The position numbers were made by a program, and so were the translations under genes. Positions 48,248-57,064 of a stretch of 64,000 nucleotides of DNA are shown one piece after another (position 1 is the stretch's first letter; the number at the start of each line of letters is the position of its first letter). The stretch comes from Clostridium sp. UBA701. Lineage in GTDB: Bacteria > Bacillota > Clostridia > Clostridiales > Clostridiaceae. The stretch is from assembly GCA_002298125.1 (NCBI GenBank), contig DBMJ01000005.1:1955-65954 (forward strand), written 5' to 3'. Below the pieces are notes generated by a model that saw only the letters and a list, made by a program, of their open reading frames with translations, did not search any database and had not been told where the DNA came from.

Positions 48248-49687
48248 CTATTTCTCGAAAAAAGCTGCCCACTTCGCCCAGTCCTCTACATATCTACCCA
48301 GTGACCATTGTGACATTATTACTGTTTCCTCTTCCATTAAATCTATTTTCATAACAGTATCTCCCAAGTTGTTCCCAACTATGGGTTTTAATAGAAGCTT
48401 TGAATTAGTTACCACCACCACAAAATCTCTATTAGGGGATGTGAAAGCATCTAGAGCATCTGGAACCTCTTGCTTTATAATGTTAAAGGGTGGATACAAA
48501 TCATCATAGGCTGTAAAGGTCCTTGGAGGAGCATAGGGAATATCAAAATCAACGTAGGGCAGTGCTTTAGAACTTGAAGGCAGTACTCTACCTCTTAATA
48601 CCCATCGTCCACTCCTTCTTATCAGCCCAAGACTTGTATTGTATTCCACATCTCCATAGGTTCTTCTAGCAAAGATTTCTCCAGACTTTTTAAGAGCTGA
48701 ATCGGCTTCCTTCCCAAAAATTTTTACAATGTCCTCTCCATTAGCCTCCAGCTTATCAATAGGGAGTATTTTGTATTCCATTTTATTATTCTTACTCTCA
48801 GTATTGCTTATGGACTCTTCTACACAGATATAATCATTGCCTGCAAATCTAATATTTATATCATCGGTGATACGAGGTCTCAAATCAGATTGCACTGGTG
48901 CTACTGTAGGATAAGCTCTCACATAAGGAAATGCCCACAATTTATAGGATTTTCTATACTCATCATACACTACTCCCATACGCCAAAAACCTGTTTGCCT
49001 TGGAACAAGTAAATCTGGCATCTCTATGACTTTATTAAAGCTTCCATTTACATAGCTTATCCAAAGGGTTCTATAACCATATTGAGCTGTTTCCTTATCC
49101 TTGTATTTTAATCCAAGCAGCACTCCTGATTTTGATTTTAGTTCTTTTTCAGAATTTGAAACAATTAACTTTGAATTTTCCTCTGCAATATCATATTTTG
49201 CAATAGTTTTATTATCCCCGGATTCCTTTTTAAGAAATATCAAAACTCCTCCATATCCTTTCAAAAGGTGATTATCCTCCAGCTTGATATACTCATCAAA
49301 GAACTTTTCTTCAGAGGATATGGTTATAACCTGAAGCTCCTTTTGTTTTATACCAAGAGACACAGCCCTTACCTTATAGGTATCCCATAAATAACTATCA
49401 GCCTCCACAACTCTGGATTTATAGGTGGGGTTATTACATACCTCTCTGCCAAAATACGCAGCATCTCTTGAGAAAAATGCAGTTTCCCCCTTTAAGCTAT
49501 TCCCATCAACCTGACTACTACCTACATATACGTATTTATCTACAATAAAGCTACCTTCTATAGGAAGATTAGCATTTTTTCGAGGCATGATTTTAGGATC
49601 AAAGGATAAAGCCACATTCTCTCTTGCAATTAGCACTGCACATGCCCCTATTATCATTACCATAATAGCTATAATAAACTTCTTCAT
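48248..49687 (-). CDS. Exported protein of unknown function linked to a two-component system
   Basis: I do not recognise this 479-residue protein. It has an N-terminal hydrophobic segment (about 4-22) that contains IIGAC, so it is either a signal-anchor protein or a lipoprotein with Cys16. The rest is beta-rich: LLGLKYKDKETAQYGYRTLWISYV, GFWRMGVVYDEYRKSYKLWAFPYV and a C-terminal stretch near 405-450 with FTSPNRDFVVVVTNSKLLLKP. This could be a propeller-like extracellular domain. It begins 11 bases after the histidine kinase stop, so it is the third gene of the operon response regulator-kinase-this protein. A role in signal sensing or output is inferred from that position only. Confidence 0.75.
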   Translation of the reverse strand: MKKFIIAIMVMIIGACAVLIARENVALSFDPKIMPRKNANLPIEGSFIVDKYVYVGSSQVDGNSLKGETAFFSRDAAYFGREVCNNPTYKSRVVEADSYLWDTYKVRAVSLGIKQKELQVITISSEEKFFDEYIKLEDNHLLKGYGGVLIFLKKESGDNKTIAKYDIAEENSKLIVSNSEKELKSKSGVLLGLKYKDKETAQYGYRTLWISYVNGSFNKVIEMPDLLVPRQTGFWRMGVVYDEYRKSYKLWAFPYVRAYPTVAPVQSDLRPRITDDINIRFAGNDYICVEESISNTESKNNKMEYKILPIDKLEANGEDIVKIFGKEADSALKKSGEIFARRTYGDVEYNTSLGLIRRSGRWVLRGRVLPSSSKALPYVDFDIPYAPPRTFTAYDDLYPPFNIIKQEVPDALDAFTSPNRDFVVVVTNSKLLLKPIVGNNLGDTVMKIDLMEEETVIMSQWSLGRYVEDWAKWAAFFEK

Positions 49688-49698
49688 ATATATCCCCT

Positions 49699-51093
49699 TT
49701 ATTGATTATCAGAATAGGGCAGATAAATATCAACCCTAGTTCCTTCATTAAGCACTGAGCTAATGCATAGCCTTCCATTGTGAAGCTCAATAATTTCCTT
49801 GCATACAGAAAGACCAATGCCATTTGTTGAAAGAGTTGATTTTCCCTTAAAAAATTTTTCAGTTACTTTAGGCAATTCTTCTTTTGGTATCCCTTCTCCA
49901 TTGTCTATGACTGAGAGCACAAGGTTACTACCATCCACAAAGGACTTTAGAATTACCTCTCCACCCTCTGGAGTAAATTTAAAGGCATTATCTAAAAGAT
50001 TAATAATTACTTGGTTTATTCTATCTTCATCTCCTAGTATAGGTTTTATGTCTCCTTCTATCTGCACTTTAAAACTTAAGCCCTGTCTTTCAGCCCTGGG
50101 AGCAAACTGTTTACCCAAATACTCCAAAACCATGCTAATATCTAAATAGTCCTTTTTCAAAGTGGCTTTTCCAGTAACAAAGGAGGAAAAGTCCAACAGC
50201 TCCTTAACCAAGCTTGTCAATCTATCACTTTCTTTTTCTATTATTTCTAACCCTGTAAGAGTATCCTCCAGGTTTTCTGCCTCACTTGTTCTTAATGTAG
50301 ATGCCCACCCCTTTATAGAAGTAAGGGGTGTTAATAATTCGTGGGACACGGAAGCAATGAATTCATTTTTTAGTTTCTCATTCTTCTGTATCTCCTCTGC
50401 CATAAAATTCAATGTATCGGAAAGTTCTCCTACTTCATCCTTCCTATAGGTTTTAATTCTATCATTAAAGCGTCCTGCCGCATAAGTCCTTGCTACAAGG
50501 TTTAACTCCTTTAGCGGACTTACTATTGAATTGGATATGAATATACTAATACTACCTGCAATGAGCACCACTATAATTCCAATAAAAGTTTCCACCAACT
50601 TTAGCTTATTAATTACATTATCCACATCCTCTAGAGATGCTATAAATCTTATGGCCCCCTCTACCTTACCACCTGACCTTAATGGATAAGCAACATACAT
50701 TTCTTTTACCTTACTGTCATTTTCTTTTTTAATAAAACTCCCTAAATTGCCAGTAAGAGCTGCTTTCACATCCTCATCCTGTACTATTTTTTGGCTCATA
50801 TCTCCAATGGAATCCATGAGTATATTCCCATCCTTGTCTATGATTTGAACCTCTGCGGTGGTATTTTTCCAAAATATATCTGCATTATCCTGAACATTTT
50901 TTCTTAAAGCAGAGGAGGAAAAGTAAGTGTTATAAAAGTCTGCTGATACTATAATTTGGTTTGATAATAGGCTCTTTACACTATTGTAATAATATTGACG
51001 CAAGGCAAAAAGAAGTATAGACTCTAGTACTATAACTGTTATTGTTATGCTTACTATATAACTTACCAACAACCTTCCCCTAATACCTTTCAA
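49699..51093 (-). CDS. Sensor histidine kinase
   Basis: About 464 residues have a first membrane helix (about 6-28), an extracellular sensor domain (about 30-165) with a PAS/Cache-like NADFYNTYF and VQIIDKDGNILMDS pattern, and a second helix (about 170-192). A HAMP domain, HisKA with ASVSHELLTPLTSIKGW (phospho-His), and the ATPase with NLLDNAFKFTPEGG, DNGEGIP and NGIGLSVCKEI follow. TTG at 51093 has AGAGGTGAG upstream and lies 4 bases after the response regulator stop, so I prefer it to the longer start at 51123. It resembles the WalK/PhoR/ResE class. The ligand is unknown. Confidence 0.92.
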   Translation of the reverse strand: MKGIRGRLLVSYIVSITITVIVLESILLFALRQYYYNSVKSLLSNQIIVSADFYNTYFSSSALRKNVQDNADIFWKNTTAEVQIIDKDGNILMDSIGDMSQKIVQDEDVKAALTGNLGSFIKKENDSKVKEMYVAYPLRSGGKVEGAIRFIASLEDVDNVINKLKLVETFIGIIVVLIAGSISIFISNSIVSPLKELNLVARTYAAGRFNDRIKTYRKDEVGELSDTLNFMAEEIQKNEKLKNEFIASVSHELLTPLTSIKGWASTLRTSEAENLEDTLTGLEIIEKESDRLTSLVKELLDFSSFVTGKATLKKDYLDISMVLEYLGKQFAPRAERQGLSFKVQIEGDIKPILGDEDRINQVIINLLDNAFKFTPEGGEVILKSFVDGSNLVLSVIDNGEGIPKEELPKVTEKFFKGKSTLSTNGIGLSVCKEIIELHNGRLCISSVLNEGTRVDIYLPYSDNQ

Positions 51094-51097
51094 GCTC

Positions 51098-51787
51098 TCA
51101 CCTCTTCTTAAAGCGGTATCCAACTCCCCAAACTGTCTCTATATATAAGGGTTTGGAGGAATTATCCTCTACTTTTTCTCTTAATCTTCTTATATTAACA
51201 TCCACAATCTTTACATCACCATAATAATTGTATCCCCACACCTTATTTAATAGCTCATCTCTTGAAAAGGCCTTTTCTTCATTCTCCATAAAGAGCTTTA
51301 ATAAAAGATATTCCTTGGGGGTAAGCTCTAGCAGCTTATCATTCTTATGTACCTTCCTAGAGATTAAATCTATGTTAAATTCTCCTGATGTTATTTCCCT
51401 TACTCTAGTATCATCAGTCTTTTTTAATCTTCTCATAAGTGCATTTGTTCTAGCCAAAAGTTCCTGAGGATTAAAGGGCTTAACCATATAATCATCTGCA
51501 CCATATTCAAGCCCCATGATTTTATCCATGTCTTGAGTTCTAGCAGTAAGCATTATTATGCCAAGCTCAGGAAATTCTTTTCTTAACTTCTCACAGGTTT
51601 CAAAACCATCCATACCTGGCAGCATCACATCAAGTATAACCACATCCGGGTTTTCTCCTCTTGCCTTTTCTATGCCCTCTTCTCCTGAAGCAGCTTCTAT
51701 AACATAATAATCATTTCTTGAAAAATTTATCTTTATAAAACCCCTTATGGAAGCTTCATCTTCCACTAAAAGCACTCTCTTAATCAT
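51098..51787 (-). CDS. OmpR-family response regulator
   Basis: This 229-residue regulator has a receiver domain (1-120) with phosphate acceptor Asp52 in PDVVILDVMLPGMDG, the conserved Thr and Lys in LTART and VKPF. The OmpR winged helix (about 130-228) has EYLLLKLFMENEEKAFSRDELL and DVNIRRLREKVEDN. It is the first gene of the operon with the kinase and the exported protein. The ATG has GAGGAAAA upstream. No clear tandem operator was recognised ahead of it in the 165 bases up to the terminator of the next gene. Confidence 0.94.
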   Translation of the reverse strand: MIKRVLLVEDEASIRGFIKINFSRNDYYVIEAASGEEGIEKARGENPDVVILDVMLPGMDGFETCEKLRKEFPELGIIMLTARTQDMDKIMGLEYGADDYMVKPFNPQELLARTNALMRRLKKTDDTRVREITSGEFNIDLISRKVHKNDKLLELTPKEYLLLKLFMENEEKAFSRDELLNKVWGYNYYGDVKIVDVNIRRLREKVEDNSSKPLYIETVWGVGYRFKKR

Positions 51788-51904
51788 TTTTCCTCCTCAT
51801 AACTTAAATCTTTCTTAATTTCCATAGTTTTCATCTATAATTTTACTTCAGAGTAAGTAATAATTCATTACAATTTAGTTACTTTTTATTATATCACTAA
51901 TAAA

Positions 51905-51945
51905 GAAAAGACATCGCAGCCCAATGGGTATACAATGTCTTTTTT
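51905..51945 (-). terminator. Terminator of the GT2 gene
   Basis: On the minus strand AAAAGACAT pairs with ATGTCTTTT across a 20-base loop that itself contains CCCA/TGGG, followed by CTTTATT. It lies just after the glycosyltransferase stop. Confidence 0.65.
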
Positions 51946-51951
51946 GATATC

Positions 51952-53343
51952 TTAAACCTCTGAAATAGTAATCTGTCTTGTATGCTTGGTATGGTTCCAA
52001 TCCTTCTTGTTTTTATTCGCAATTCCCTGAACAGTAATAGGAATCCAGGTTAGAGTGTATATCCCATATAATAGAAACCAGAAGAAAAATTTAAAGCCTT
52101 TTTTACCCATAGTTAATAACGAAATGAGAACAAAAATACTTAAAAAAGCTCCCTGTGTCAATATGGATGCAAGCAGAGTAGGATTGTCTCCAATAAAATA
52201 TCTTGTGACGTAAATATTTGAAGAATATAAGATTAACAGTACAAACATAGGTATTGTCATCTTTTTTTCTAGCTTTAGTGCTAATGGAGTAAGTAAAAAT
52301 TGGAAAGTGCTAAACAACTTAAAAAATATTAAAGGAAACAATGCACTTACCACAAATATATTGGCTCCATGAGGACTATTGTTTTGAATAAGAGTTATCA
52401 CTAAAGATATTCCAAGGGCTAAGGTTACAAAGGGCTGTATTGTATATAGTGCACAGTCAAGCGCTACCATGCTGCGTTCAACAATGGCCTTCTTTAAAAC
52501 TCTAAAAAAGAATCTAGAAGCTACATCTGCAAAGCCTTGCATCCAGCGCTTTCTCTGATTCCATGATTGCCTTAAGGTCAAGGGCTTTTCGTCGTAGACA
52601 ATAGCATTATGTGCCCAGCCTACCTTTTCACCATTTAACACCAACTTACAGGTGAACTCCAAATCCTCTGTAAGACAAGTAGCACCCCAGCCCAATTCCT
52701 TTAAAAGGGCTACATCAACTACAAACCCAGTACCACCTATCTGATTTGATAATTTAAGATTTGAACGAGCCATTTGGAAGAGTCGATTAGCTGTCCAGAA
52801 GGCTATGGAATAGGATTCTGTAATCCATGAATCTTCAGGATTTTTACTGTCAATATAACCCTGCACAACTTTAAAGCCATCTCTCATAACGTTGTTCATC
52901 TCCATTAGGAAGTTTGGAGATACCAGATTATCAGCATCGAAAATTCCTACTGCATCATAATGTTTTTCCATTTTAAAGATTCTATCGAACATCCACTCAA
53001 GGGCGTACCCCTTACCTCTTTTGTTTTTGTTAAGTCTTTCAAAAACCTGTGCTCCTGCAGCTCTTGCTACCTTGGCAGTGTTATCATCACAGTTATCTGC
53101 AATTACAAATACATCATAAAGCTCTTTTGGATAATCCAATTTTTTAAGGCTGTCTACAATATTTTCTACCACCATTTCTTCATTATGTGCTGCTACTATC
53201 AATGCAAAGGACTTTTCCGGCTTATGAACCATCTTTTTAGTTTTCTTATATAAGCCAAAAAGAGAAAGCACCAGATAGTAAAGAGATAGCGCAAAAACCA
53301 TCATCTGAAATACAAATGTCACATTGTATACTATTTCCTTCAT
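51952..53343 (-). CDS. Membrane-bound processive glycosyltransferase family 2
   Basis: This 463-residue GT2 protein has one N-terminal helix (about 10-30), the cytoplasmic catalytic domain with ALIVAAHNEE (near 47), DADN (near 136), the TEDLE acid (near 228) and the processive QxxRW signature QRKRW (near 262). Three or four C-terminal helices follow (about 290-440). It resembles poly-GlcNAc synthases and other cellulose-synthase-like enzymes that make and export extracellular polysaccharide. The polymer is not known, and no obvious polysaccharide operon lies beside it. The ATG has AAGGAGAATT upstream. Confidence 0.9.
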   Translation of the reverse strand: MKEIVYNVTFVFQMMVFALSLYYLVLSLFGLYKKTKKMVHKPEKSFALIVAAHNEEMVVENIVDSLKKLDYPKELYDVFVIADNCDDNTAKVARAAGAQVFERLNKNKRGKGYALEWMFDRIFKMEKHYDAVGIFDADNLVSPNFLMEMNNVMRDGFKVVQGYIDSKNPEDSWITESYSIAFWTANRLFQMARSNLKLSNQIGGTGFVVDVALLKELGWGATCLTEDLEFTCKLVLNGEKVGWAHNAIVYDEKPLTLRQSWNQRKRWMQGFADVASRFFFRVLKKAIVERSMVALDCALYTIQPFVTLALGISLVITLIQNNSPHGANIFVVSALFPLIFFKLFSTFQFLLTPLALKLEKKMTIPMFVLLILYSSNIYVTRYFIGDNPTLLASILTQGAFLSIFVLISLLTMGKKGFKFFFWFLLYGIYTLTWIPITVQGIANKNKKDWNHTKHTRQITISEV

Positions 53344-53476
53344 AGGTAATTCTCCTTATCTATTTCGAATAATTATTCTAACCACTAACTTTAATAGTAT
53401 ACCACAATTCCCGAAAAACCCTTGGATTTGAAATATTCCTTAAAGTTTCTATAGTCTTAATATTCAGATTTTTGTC

Positions 53477-53514
53477 CAAAAAAATTCAAGATTATTTAAT
53501 AAATAACCTTGAAT
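53477..53514 (-). terminator. Terminator after the CPBP protease gene
   Basis: On the minus strand ATTCAAGGTTATTT pairs with AATAATCTTGAAT (one mismatch) and is followed by TTTTTTTGG. It ends the HAD-CPBP transcript. Confidence 0.8.
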
Positions 53515-53546
53515 GTGAATTATTATACTATTATTCTCTAAAATGG

Positions 53547-54221
53547 CTAAAGAATACCAAACATTCTAAGCCCAATAAGAATTATGGCACTATCTGCAAA
53601 AATATGTACTAGCCAGGAGTTTATAAAGTTCTGAGATTTTGTGTCCAGCCAATCAAAAATAAAGCCTATGGACACTAGACCAATCAAGGCTAAAGCAATT
53701 AGCCAAGGATTAAACCAATTTTTAAAGATAGCCATATGATATAGCCCAAACAATACAGAAGAATAGATGTAGGCAATTTTACTATCCTTTTCTTCGTAGA
53801 GGTTTAAGAAAATAAAACCTCTGAAAAAAAACTCTTCTAAAAATGAATTCCCAAGGGTAACATAAGCTCCTACTAATATAAAGTTCCCTGCTGTTATCTT
53901 AGATTTATTTTGCATCTCACCCAAAATTCCATCTAAGTCTATTTGCCCCTTCAATAGGTAATATGCCGCGAGTATTATTAGGAAAGAAATCACTCCAAAA
54001 ATTATACCTAACTTTAAGTGTTGCTTATCTATTTTTTTACTGTTAACGGCTTTATTAACTTTTCCCTGCTTAAAAAATTTTATATATATCCATGGTATCA
54101 AAGTAAATAGCAAAATCTTAGCTAAAGTTTTTACCAAATAATTTGTAAGTAATACCTGCTCTACAAAATATAAAAGTAAGCAGGCTAAAAGCGAGGTAAT
54201 AATTATATATTTTTTCCCCAT
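53547..54221 (-). CDS. CPBP family intramembrane metalloprotease
   Basis: This 224-residue membrane protein belongs to the CPBP (Abi/CAAX-type) family. It has the diagnostic EExxxR motif in EEFFFRGF (Glu129, Glu130, Arg134), a conserved FGLYHMAIF (His162) and SNSWLVHIF-like final helix motif (VHIFADSA). There are about six hydrophobic helices. Members cleave prenylated proteins or bacteriocin precursors, or are of unknown substrate; nothing here indicates a bacteriocin. The ATG has AGGAGGGG upstream. It follows the HAD phosphatase gene on the same strand by 19 bases. Confidence 0.9.
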   Translation of the reverse strand: MGKKYIIITSLLACLLLYFVEQVLLTNYLVKTLAKILLFTLIPWIYIKFFKQGKVNKAVNSKKIDKQHLKLGIIFGVISFLIILAAYYLLKGQIDLDGILGEMQNKSKITAGNFILVGAYVTLGNSFLEEFFFRGFIFLNLYEEKDSKIAYIYSSVLFGLYHMAIFKNWFNPWLIALALIGLVSIGFIFDWLDTKSQNFINSWLVHIFADSAIILIGLRMFGIL

Positions 54222-54240
54222 TTGCCCCTCCTAAAAATCA

Positions 54241-55068
54241 TTAGATTAGTATGAATTTTTCAATAGCCTTAGCCACCCCATCCTCATCATTACTATCCGT
54301 TACAAAATCTGCATTTTTCTTTACTAAGTCCACTGCATTTCTCATTGCAATCCCTAGACCTGCATATAGAATCATGGTTAAGTCATTTTCGCCATCCCCA
54401 ATAACCATTACTTCCTCTCTTTTTATACCGTAATGCTCTGCAAGAAACTTTACTGCACTGCCCTTTGACACTCCTCTTACAGTAATGTCAAAGCTAAATT
54501 TACCTGTACTTACAATTTCCATGGTGTTAAGCCTTTCTAAGTGAAGCTTTGCAGCCATTACCCTTTTTCGATTAAGAGCATAGGCCTCACACTTAAGCAC
54601 CTCTCCAGAATGCTTTTGAAGTATGCTCTTCCACTGGTGAACTGCAGTATAATGTATTGTTGTTTTATAATTAGTCTTCATTGTGCTCTTAAACATGAGC
54701 TTATAAAAGGTTCTTAATATCTTGCTGCCACTGTAAATCTCCTCCATGGTATGAAAATTAAGATTCACCTGGTATTTACTGCAGATTTCTAAAATACTGT
54801 CAATTGTAGCCTGTGGCAAAGCACTTTTATATATTATTTCATCACTATCCTTTTCTCTTACTATTGCTCCATTCCCAGCTATAACTGGGGATTTTACTCC
54901 TACCAATGAGGAATAGTATGCAGCATTGCTGTATATTCGCCCTGTTGTAATAACTATATGAACTCCCCTATCATGAGCTTTTTTAATAGCCTCTTTTGCT
55001 CTAGTGGATATTTTCTTCCTGCTATTTAATAGTGTACCATCCATATCAATGCAAAGCAATTTGTACAT
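54241..55068 (-). CDS. Cof-type HAD-IIB family phosphatase
   Basis: This 275-residue protein is a HAD phosphatase with motif I IDMDGTLLN (Asp8 and Asp10 by the chosen start), motif II ITTGR, motif III Lys in KGSAV, and motif IV GDGENDLTMI (near 224-233). A C2b cap lies between (about 85-190). Cof-type enzymes dephosphorylate sugar phosphates or flavin-related nucleotides, with wide specificity. GTG at 55077 opens the frame, but AAGGTG with a spacer of about 6 suits the ATG at 55068. It is in an apparent operon with the CPBP gene. Confidence 0.93.
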   Translation of the reverse strand: MYKLLCIDMDGTLLNSRKKISTRAKEAIKKAHDRGVHIVITTGRIYSNAAYYSSLVGVKSPVIAGNGAIVREKDSDEIIYKSALPQATIDSILEICSKYQVNLNFHTMEEIYSGSKILRTFYKLMFKSTMKTNYKTTIHYTAVHQWKSILQKHSGEVLKCEAYALNRKRVMAAKLHLERLNTMEIVSTGKFSFDITVRGVSKGSAVKFLAEHYGIKREEVMVIGDGENDLTMILYAGLGIAMRNAVDLVKKNADFVTDSNDEDGVAKAIEKFILI

Positions 55069-55273
55069 TAAATACACCTTCTATTCTATAAATACTTATG
55101 TTCTAATATAAGCTTCTGCATTTTTTAAATTTTAAGCCATAAAGTTTTTACGTTACTCTTTGTTTGTTTACAATTATAACCTTTATTATCTTCTTCCTCA
55201 ATGTTTATTGACTGGAATTTATTTAGGGAATATAATTATTAGAGAATCAAAATATTTTAGGAGGTATCCATCC

Positions 55274-55699
55274 TTGGAAAAGAATAATAACATTAGTGAA
55301 ATTGAGCTGCTGCTTAGGCATATATGCTTTAATATCAAAAAAGAAGGACGAGCTATTCTGGGAAATTTTGATATTACTCCCCCTCAATTCAATGCCCTTC
55401 AGCTCCTTATCGACTGTGGTCCTCTTACCATAGGTGAGCTCAGTAATGTACTGTACCTTGCACCTAGTACTATAACTGATCTAGTAGACCGCATGGAAAA
55501 AAGCCATTTGGTAATTAGGGAGAGAAGCACAGAGGATAGGAGAATAGTAAAGGTTAAGGCTGAAGAAAAAGCTCATATCCTAATTGAAGAGGTAATAAAG
55601 CTGCGCTGCGATTATATAAATAGGCTTCTAACAGAACTATCTCCCAAGGAAATTGAAGATTTTATGCATTATTTAAAGATACTAAACTCAGGACAATAA
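55274..55699 (+). CDS. MarR-family transcriptional regulator
   Basis: About 141 residues with the winged-helix MarR fold: FDITPPQFNALQLLI, then GELSNVLYLAPSTITDLVDRMEKSHLV as the helix-turn-helix and the wing ERSTEDRRIVKVKAE. The open frame reaches 55160, but those 38 codons lack family similarity. AGGAGG ends 9 bases before the TTG at 55274, so I choose that start. It is followed after 21 bases by an MFS transporter gene, the usual arrangement of a repressor and the drug or solute efflux pump it controls. The ligand is not known. Confidence 0.88.
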   Translation: MEKNNNISEIELLLRHICFNIKKEGRAILGNFDITPPQFNALQLLIDCGPLTIGELSNVLYLAPSTITDLVDRMEKSHLVIRERSTEDRRIVKVKAEEKAHILIEEVIKLRCDYINRLLTELSPKEIEDFMHYLKILNSGQ

Positions 55700-55720
55700 C
55701 AATGGATAGGGGGGTTTTAA

Positions 55721-56995
55721 GTGAAATTTAATAACAAGCTTTTTAAACATCATTCCTTTGGTGCTGCCTATAGTTATAATCTAAAATATTATGTAATAAA
55801 TGGAGTTTTATATAACATTGTACAGAGTCTCTCTAAATCCTATGCAACAAAATTTTTAGATAGGCTTCATGGCTCTGAGTTTCACATAACCCTTTTTAAT
55901 GCTCTTCCAGGTTTCGTAGCTATATTTGCTACCATTCCAGCCATGCTGTGGATGAGTAAAACCTGCAACAAGAAAAAAACCATGGGTAAAATGTTTTTAG
56001 GCAGCAGGCTATTTATATTGAGCTTTGCTCTTGTTCCATTTTTACCACCTTCTATACAGCCCATGACTTTTGTTGTGTTAACCGCTCTTATGAATTTCCC
56101 TGAAACCACATCTGTTACAGCACTTCAGAGTTTTTCAGGGGACATCTTTAGGCCCCAGGAAAGAGCCTCTGCTATTTCACTTAAAAATAAGTTCTCCACC
56201 CTAGCGCAGATGCTGGCGATGCTCGTGTTAGGTACTATTTTAAGCATAAAAGGTATAGCTGGCAAGAACATTATTATACTCTATCAAGTTTTCTTTGCCT
56301 TAGCCTTTATTATAGGGCTCTTTGAGATAAAAAGCTTCTATAAGTTAAAGGAGGTAAGCTGTAATTTAGACCCTATTAACTTAAATTTTAAAGAAGCCTT
56401 TAAAGAGGTTTGGGGTAACAAAGGCTTTAGGATATTCATGCTGTGTTCTCTATTATTTCATTTTGGATGGCAGATGGGCTGGCCCCTCTTTACTATATAT
56501 CAGATTAAGTATTTACATGCTGATGAAGGCTGGCTTACTATAATGGGTATCACCTCTAACATTATCATGTTCTTCAGCTTTGGTTACTGGAACAAATTGA
56601 TAAACAAAAAAGGTAATCCCTTTGTTATGGCTGTAACCACCATGGGAATGGCTTTGACTCCCTTAATGATGGCCGCCTCTCCTACACTGTTTATACTTAC
56701 CATCACAAATACCATTGCAGGCTTTTTTACCTCTGGAACCATCACCGTTATATTGAGCTCTCTTCTCGAGGTGTGTCCAGAAAGACACAGGATGTTATTT
56801 GTTGGTGTCCATTCTACTCTCACAAATATCACCCTAGCACTAAGTCCTATGCTTGGAAATTACTTGCTTAGCTTAAGCAACATATATATTGCTCTTTGCA
56901 TTACTGCATTTTTTAGAATAGTAGGAAGCATAGCCTTCTTTATAAGAAGCAATTATATGAAAAAAAGCAATAACAAACTTTCTATTGAGATATAG
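55721..56995 (+). CDS. MFS transporter
   Basis: This 424-residue protein has about 12 predicted helices and a basic loop after helix 2 (MSKTCNKKKTMGKM, near 70-83), as in the major facilitator superfamily. It starts at GTG with GGGGGG 6 bases upstream. It is co-transcribed with the MarR-type gene, so it may export a drug or toxic compound. The substrate and subfamily cannot be set from sequence. An ordinary terminator follows. Confidence 0.87.
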   Translation: MKFNNKLFKHHSFGAAYSYNLKYYVINGVLYNIVQSLSKSYATKFLDRLHGSEFHITLFNALPGFVAIFATIPAMLWMSKTCNKKKTMGKMFLGSRLFILSFALVPFLPPSIQPMTFVVLTALMNFPETTSVTALQSFSGDIFRPQERASAISLKNKFSTLAQMLAMLVLGTILSIKGIAGKNIIILYQVFFALAFIIGLFEIKSFYKLKEVSCNLDPINLNFKEAFKEVWGNKGFRIFMLCSLLFHFGWQMGWPLFTIYQIKYLHADEGWLTIMGITSNIIMFFSFGYWNKLINKKGNPFVMAVTTMGMALTPLMMAASPTLFILTITNTIAGFFTSGTITVILSSLLEVCPERHRMLFVGVHSTLTNITLALSPMLGNYLLSLSNIYIALCITAFFRIVGSIAFFIRSNYMKKSNNKLSIEI

Positions 56996-56996
56996 C

Positions 56997-57031
56997 AAAA
57001 TGCTGTGGAGGGGTTCCACAGCATTTTGTAT
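56997..57031. terminator. Terminator between the MFS and HtrA genes
   Basis: AAAATGCTGTGGA pairs perfectly with TCCACAGCATTTT around a 5-base loop. Flanking A and T runs make it bidirectional in a convergent gap. Confidence 0.9.
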
Positions 57032-57064
57032 TTCTAAGGGGGAGATTAAATTATTTGGGGGTAT

